Shown one piece after another: positions 58,740 through 64,000 of a stretch of 64,000 bases of DNA. Each line of letters opens with the position of its first letter. Within the stretch, counting starts at the first letter, position 1. The translations under genes were made by a program, and so were the position numbers. Source of the DNA: Hyposmocoma kahamanoa (Eukaryota > Arthropoda > Insecta > Lepidoptera > Cosmopterigidae); NCBI RefSeq assembly GCF_003589595.1, contig NW_020653715.1, forward strand, positions 1,510,982 through 1,574,981. The letters are read 5' to 3'. Under the pieces are notes generated by a model, which saw only the letters and a list, made by a program, of their open reading frames with translations, did not search any database and was not told the origin of the DNA.

Positions 58740-59022
58740 AGTAGCAGTAGACATCCTAAAGAAAGAGTTCGTCCAGGGAAGTACTGCCACTTTAACTATT
58801 TCTGCCGCCAAGCAGTAATGTCAGCATTACTGTGTTCCGGTTTTGAATGGCAAGGGTGATGGTGAAATTCAACTTATGTCTCAGAGCGATGGGCGCAGAG
58901 GCAGTGCACATCAGATTTTTGCGATGTAAAGCTCTGAGTGGCACTGCAACTGTTATGGACAGGCGTGTCGCTTTCCATCAGGCGTACGACTTGTTCATCC
59001 CATCACTTAAGTATCATAAAAA
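58740..59022 (+). mobile_element. G-family copy, forward half of a tail-to-tail pair
   Basis: GTAGCAGTAGACATCCTAAA, GTTCGTCCAGGGAAGTACTG, CTGCCGCCAAGCAGTAATGT, GATGGGCGCAGAGGCAGTGC, GGCACTGCAACTGTTATGGA, CAGGCGTACGACTTGTTCAT, GTATCATAAAAAA. Nearly complete. Confidence 0.85.
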
Positions 59023-59182
59023 AGTCCCATATGCCTGTAATTTCACCAGCACCCTGACCCTTAAAAACCGAAATGCAGTAATGCTCACATTAAGGCGTGG
59101 CGGCAGAAATAGGTAAGGTAGCAGTTCCAGGTCCCGGAAACGCTGGAAGAGCTCTTTCACAAGGAGCTCTTCTGCTACTAAA
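59023..59182 (-). mobile_element. G-family copy, reverse half of the pair
   Basis: GTCCCATATGCCTGTAATTT, CACCAGCACCCTGACCCTTA, ATGCAGTAATGCTCACATTA, GGCGGCAGAAATAGGTAAGG, ACAAGGAGCTCTTCTGCTAC: the 5' half of G in reverse, joined to the A-rich end of the forward copy. Confidence 0.82.
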
Positions 59183-59189
59183 TCTATTT

Positions 59190-60715
59190 GCTTCGACATA
59201 AACAAATTTAAGTCTAAGGAAGCACCAAGTTGATTCAAACTTAGAGGAACACAAAATTGAATCTTTAACGTTATTGAGTTATGACAGTTCACTTTGTAAA
59301 TGACATAATGATTTCCATAATGAAGACACGATAAAAAGGTTTTATCTATCTATATGAATTAGGTTTAATTGTAAAACAAAGCATGGTAGTATATTTATTA
59401 TAAAATTTGCAAAAAAACAGTATTAAATAAAAACTTGACCATCCGAATTTTTTGTCAGGAGCTCCTCTCTCTCCACCGTTGCTGTATAATATAATTTTAC
59501 AATGGCAGTAAAAAACTTCATTGATATAGATGCCTATATCAAAAATTTGATCAGTAAAAAACCAAATCTTGTCAATGGACAGTAGGACAAACTTAAAAAC
59601 CGTAATTCAGAAAGAAAAATTAAAATCGTCGTTGTATGGACTAAGCATTATTCGGAGTGCAACTTTTAATATTGTTAATTCTCAGTTTGATTAATAGTTT
59701 CACTGGTCAGTAGCAAGAATTTTTTTCTACGTCCGGACAACTGGCCATTCTTTGTATCCGATTCATTTATCAAAATGTTTCATTAATGTCCGATCGAAAC
59801 GAAATGGTAATATCGATTCGATTGTTCGATTGAAATTCAAATGTTTTGATTCGTTTTTTAAATTTGTATGCTACCGAATGAATTAATGATTGTTGAGCCA
59901 CTGATTTGTGACGTGTAGTATTACTAGTATCTACGCAGTGTGGTTAGGTATCATATTGATTTGACGTTTTTCAACGTGTTTCTTGCTACAACTTGTTCAT
60001 AGTCTTGTATCAGAGATGCATTGCAGGTACATCCTTAATTCATTAAAATATTCAAAATATCGATGTACGTTTTTTACCGAAATACAACAGTATGTCATAA
60101 ATCACCAAAGCTAGATATAGAATAAATAAATATAATTATGTCACCCGTAACAGGATGCCGAAAATATTGGTGGCTCTTCCCGTTTTTAAAACAATTTTTG
60201 ATTTTAGCAATGCTTCGGCAAAGGTGGCTGTCAGCTTTTAGGTCTACTATAAGGTTCATAAATAAAAAAATGTTATATTTTTATCGTAGTTTAATTATCA
60301 AATCTAGATCATGAGTATTTTTACCTAACTCCCTGGTTACCAGAGCCAATTTAGAAAAGCTTTCTTTATTCTCAAATGGGAATGGAACCAGAAGTCTCTG
60401 AGTAATCTCTAGAGTATAATAGTCGAGCTACCGAGGTCATCGTCTTAAAGAATGATGTGGATGAGAATCGATAAACGCTATTAATCTAAAACAAGTCCCC
60501 ATCGTAGCGTGGTAACACTTCGGAGGCCCAATAAATTAATGCGGTATTAGAACCGTACCCTGTCGAACGCTGTCCGATGCCGTAGATTATCTATCAAAGC
60601 GACAGTATCGCTGTGAAGAGATCTCGCGCCTCGTGAGGTTTAAACTAAAGGATGTCCTGAAAGATATGATGGCTTTACGTTCTAAATTAGAAAACAATTA
60701 CGATATTCTAATGAT
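59190..60715. other. About 1.5 kb without a recognised feature
   Basis: AT-rich. Short poly-A runs and no coding pattern. I found no repeat shared with the rest of the window. Confidence 0.4.
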
Positions 60716-60721
60716 CCCAAT

Positions 60722-61012
60722 GTGGTGGTAGTCTAGTGAGAGAACGGTTGTTTCACAATCGAAAGGTCGACGGTACGAATTTGTGGCATCATGTACCCAT
60801 GACTTTGTTTAAAGCTATGTGAAGTTGTGTGTGTGTATAGCATCCTAGCCGTTGTTGCCAACGGGCTGGACTGCCCCTACCAACTACACGTGCACAGGGT
60901 AGTGGTCAAGACGTGGTGTTTCTCTAGAATAAAATAATTTTGTATTGTACTAACCATATGCTGTATACTATGGATCATGGTCCGAAATAAATAATTCTAT
61001 TCTATTCTATTG
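60722..61012 (+). mobile_element. tRNA-like SINE with a TTCTA-repeat tail
   Basis: GTGGTGGTAGTCTAGTGAGA (A-box-like TGGTAGTCTAGTGAGAG), GGTCGACGGTACGAATTTGT (degenerate B box), GTACCCATGACTTTG, CAACGGGCTGGACTGCCCCT, then AATAATTCTATTCTATTCTA. The (TTCTA)n tail and box order support a SINE distinct from S1-S3. 37435-37505 may hold a scrap of it (GGTCCATGGTTTGAATCCTT, GTACGTATGACTTTAATGTC). Confidence 0.5.
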
Positions 61013-61555
61013 ATGGTGTAGCACTTCTTTGTCTATGCGGAACTCAAGTTAGTAAGAAACGCCACCTTTTGTGTTTCCATTGCAAGATTTCGGATTGAGT
61101 GTGAACCAGTATTTTGGTTTTTGAGCAAAGACATTAGAAATTATTTACTACAATCGTCAGTGAAAATCATAGTCGTTACCTTTGGCTGTTTCCATCTTTA
61201 TTAGACTTTATGAAACATCCTTTATTACCAATGGCAGTGGCATGATCATCCTATCGAGTCGCTATCGGTAATCATCTCGATTTGAGAGGCTAATGATTTT
61301 TATCGCCTCATGTCGGAAGTACTACATTGACGGATGACGCTCGATGCCCGATATTTGTCTTGATCGTGTTTGTCTCTTCGTAATTGGTAAAGCTTTTGAT
61401 CAATAGACTGTTGTGGTCTTGCGTTTTGAGACCAGGAGATGGAGAAAGAAGTTTATTTGTTTTTTTAAATTAAAAATTGACTCACGGTTGGTGTCAATCT
61501 TACCTGATGTTTAGCAAAGCAAAAATAAAAAAAAAGCAAAGAATCACTTGAAAAC
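61013..61555. other. No recognised feature
   Basis: Nothing shared or coding-like that I can support. Confidence 0.35.
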
Positions 61556-61559
61556 GTCA

Positions 61560-62090
61560 CATTTAAGCTACTGCTCGTCCACTACGCTGTCTTCCCTGAG
61601 AAGAACGAGCAAGAAACTCTATAGATTGCTCTTTTCAAATAAACTTAAATATTATGAAATATACTTTGAATCAAGTTTATGGGCAAATTTGAATACACTT
61701 TGAATCTAGAGCCGTGTCGTCTTTCGTTACAACTTTATCTAACACGTAGTCTTCAATTTTGTAATATGATTTTTCGATCAAAATATTTTTAATGTAGTTT
61801 TTAAACTTAGGAAATGATAAACTTAATATATGCTCCGGAATCTTATTGTAAAAACTTATACAGTTCCCCATAAAAAAGTCCTTTACCTTGGTTAAACGAA
61901 ATCGTGGTACATGAGTTTGGACTTAGCTCTAAGGTTAGCTACTCTAGCGACTATGTGACTTAAATAACTCCAAATTTTACTTTTCGGGATTATCGGCAGA
62001 TTTTTATACATAAAAACTAAACACCAAATTTTACAATCACTGCTTGTGTATGAGCGTCTAACCTCATAAATATGTATCAAGAGCATTATC
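61560..62090 (-). pseudogene. CR1-like LINE ORF2 C terminus, second subfamily
   Basis: Minus strand: IVARVANLRAKSKLM, a one-base loss near 61.91 kb, then R-F-R-L-T-K-V-K-D-F-F, MGNCISFYNKIPEHILSLSF, PKFKNYIKNILIEKSYYKIE DYVLDK. It parallels NTRNRNKLAF ... GQCIRFYNKIPVDIQNLPF in the 26-kb copy but clearly belongs to another subfamily. The 3' UTR carries the GAGAAGAACGAGCAAGAAAC block (reverse of the 26.7-kb TTTCTTGCTCATTCTTCTC). Confidence 0.7.
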
Positions 62091-62329
62091 CTCGTCTAAT
62101 CGTGTCATCTCGAGAATCGAACTTGGACCATTGTTTCGTCAATGACGGATCTCTCAATACGATGCTTTATTGGTACCAATCAGTATTGTCAGCTTTCGAC
62201 CATCTGGATCGCGGCTTTGTATCGGTTTGTAGGGTATACGAGTCAGTTACTGGACACATATGCCGTAAAAATAATGTTATTATATATTAATGTAGTTTCA
62301 TTTTTGTTAATTAGCAATTTGCTTTAGAT

Positions 62330-62600
62330 TTGGAAAGCAAATTATACTTAAAATAGTCACATTGACTAAATATTACTACTTATTTAGGAAGTAACCATTT
62401 AGCAAGGCAGATTCCTAGAAAATAATTAATAAGAAACTAATGGTGTTGCTGTTATTTACAATATTTATTTCAAATATCATAGATGGAAACAAACTGAAAG
62501 AGATAAACGGGCCACTACCATGAATTCTTGTCATCCACACAAATCTGAATAATTCTGTTTTACTTAAAAATTTATGTATTAGTTTTAAATCGTATGTCAC
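62330..62600 (-). mobile_element. CR1-like LINE 3' end
   Basis: AAAATAGTCACATTGACTAA, AGCAAGGCAGATTCCTAGAA, GAGATAAACGGGCCACTACC, ATGAATTCTTGTCATCCACA: reversed 3' UTR and last codons, diverged. Confidence 0.6.
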
Positions 62601-63035
62601 TTTTTCTTTCTCTTTGTCTTAATTATAAACATATTTTATACCTAACATAAAGAATACGACGACGGCGTGGCCTACCTCACCTTTGCATCTCCTCCTATTT
62701 ATACGTGGCGGTCGAGTACAATACCTGTGATTTTTTATTGTCAATCTTAAATAAAGTCATTATTTTGATTGAACGTTTCGAATCAGGTTAGATCGTTTTT
62801 TTTGTCGCACCGAGAAGTGTTCGAGACAAATCGATTGACAGACAACTGGTGAACTTAACCTACACGTTTTGTTGGAGTTTCAGGGTCAAAATTAGAACCA
62901 ACGAACGCTTGCTTCTCAGTTGAGAGGTCTAAGGTTCAATTCGCTATAATTCCTAAAGAAGGCAAACATCGTGATCAAACCTGCATGACGGAGAAAGTTG
63001 ACATCTCTTGGAGAACGTGTGTAGTTCCAAAAATG
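62601..63035. other. No recognised feature
   Basis: A weak tRNA-like stretch (62905-62960, TTGAGAGGTCTAAGGTTCAA) is the only hint of structure. Confidence 0.3.
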
Positions 63036-63039
63036 CTTT

Positions 63040-63622
63040 TCACCATCTCTTTAAAGGAGACCAGTAGGATGTACAGTGAATTAATGATGATTCAATTGTG
63101 TCATCCAATTTGAACGTCAGCAGATACATAGAATCCAAGGCCAAAAATGCAGGCAGGAAGCTTGGCATCCTTTCCAAGGTGAGCTGTACCAAGCACAAGT
63201 CCGGTCGCATATGGAGTACTGCTGCCACTGCCACTAAATACCAACTAGACATCTTGGTCTTGAAAAGCGTGCCCAGAGATCTAAAGGTGACTCGGATTTA
63301 CTAGAAGCGAAGCTGCAGAGCCTTGAACACCGCCGTAAAGTTGCCTGCTTATGCCGATATTCTACAGAATATATCAAGGAGCGTGTGCGATGAAATTGCA
63401 TGATATAATTCTGCCGTCCTCATTCCATCATCAGGGGACTGGATGTAGGCTGGGGTTCCACTTCTATATTGTGGATATTCCCAGGATTTGCGAGCGGCCA
63501 GGGAGTGGAATTCCCTGCCTGCGCACGTATTCCGCGCACGCTATAACTTGGACCTTTTCAATGCGCGAGTGAATAGGCATTATTTAGGTGTGCATGCTAC
63601 ATCGTCGACCCATATTTTTGCC
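63040..63622 (+). pseudogene. Jockey-like LINE ORF2 C-terminal region, longest copy
   Basis: LNVSRYIESKAKNAGRKLGI, LSKV, then (other frames) Y-Q-L-D and K-L-Q-S-L-E-H-R-R-K-V-A-C-L, FYRIYQGACAMKLHD, SSFHHQGTGCRLGFHFYIVD, IPRIC, REWNSLPAHVFRARYNLDLF, NARVNRHYLGVHATSST. The order matches the segment between the RT thumb and the C terminus of a common insect LINE group. At least four frameshifts. It ends at TCGTCGACCCA without the usual 3' UTR. This copy shows the uninterrupted sequence into which the 27.5-kb MITE inserted. Confidence 0.7.
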
Positions 63623-64000
63623 AAAAAAAGTGGCCGAAGAAAATATTTTAGACATTTTACGTTAGCGTATTGTGAACAGCTACGAATTGGAATTCTTGGC
63701 CGGGTTCCATTTTTCCTGAGCCCGAATGTCTGCAAGGTCAACATCTGTAATTACCTGCAGGTGAAATTATGGACAAATATGATAATATTTCTAAAAAAAT
63801 AGAACAGTCAATCGCATATATCTAAAAATTAGAAACCGACTCTCACTTGACCTTTTTTTCTTACACCAGTGGTTGATATTGACTAATAGCCGTTTAAATC
63901 GCTTAGGATTGATCCGAGGTTACAAATTACGGTTATTTTTAACCGCAATCGGGTCTTTTGATGTGAAATATGGAAAGGTATTAATTTTGAAATGTCTTTA
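63623..64000. other. No recognised feature to window end
   Basis: Short frames only; nothing supported. Confidence 0.35.

Noticed and set aside
1..64000. CRISPR arrays, operons, bacterial terminators, rRNA genes
   Set aside because: Repeats are dispersed with unequal spacing and mixed orientation and carry SINE/LINE/MITE signatures; no prokaryotic gene organisation is present.

Overview
This window looks like gene-poor, AT-rich nuclear DNA from an insect, most probably a moth or butterfly. The reasons are: no long open frames with ribosome-binding sites, no operons, many small broken copies of non-LTR retrotransposons (RTE-, CR1- and Jockey-type), tRNA-derived SINEs with clear A and B boxes, a cecropia/Hsmar1-like mariner, piggyBac and Penelope-like remnants, and several MITE families. 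The lepidopteran assignment rests on remembered similarity of repeat families and was not searched. No complete host gene is visible.

Four repeat families recur and are named here for use below. S1 is a tRNA-derived SINE of about 215 bp (starts CTGCCTCNGTGGCCGAACGG; 3' part TTTCTCTCGTGAGTTTGGG; TTATT-rich tail). S2 is a tRNA-like module (A-box-like GGCTTAGTTGG, B box GGTTCGAATCC) found in inverted or shuffled, foldback-like arrangements. G is a retroposon of about 290 bp containing CAGGGAAGTACTGCC and ending in an A-rich ATCATAAAAAA. B is a MITE of about 530 bp with CATCGAG termini.

Region by region: 1-6.2 kb holds a broken LINE ORF1, an S2 chimera and a broken Jockey-like reverse transcriptase end. 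6.5-10.1 kb is a nest of DNA transposons (hAT-like elements with 8-bp target duplications inside a G copy and inside a B copy). 14.4-16.2 kb carries an 872-bp TA-flanked transposon and a Penelope-like fragment with a GIY-YIG domain between 59-bp inverted repeats. 16.3-27 kb is SINEs, a 585-bp S2 palindrome and two oppositely oriented CR1-like LINE ends. 27.5-29.5 kb has a MITE inside a LINE and a full-length mariner with one nonsense codon. 30-42.7 kb is G/S1 copies, LINE ends, a piggyBac remnant and a possible last exon of a host gene at 34.15 kb. 43.1-44.15 kb has the second copy of the TA-flanked transposon, directly beside a coding-like segment that ends at a splice donor. 44.5-64 kb is more SINEs, RTE, CR1 and Jockey-type fragments, a third B copy and simple repeats.

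Host coding potential is limited to four short candidates (18.35, 25.32, 34.15 and 44.02 kb), each resting on codon pattern and/or splice-site-like sequence. The rest is best read as intergenic or intronic DNA built by successive transposition. I found no CRISPR array, rRNA, functional tRNA gene, operon or clearly new biological system; the most interesting material is the structure and nesting of the mobile elements.
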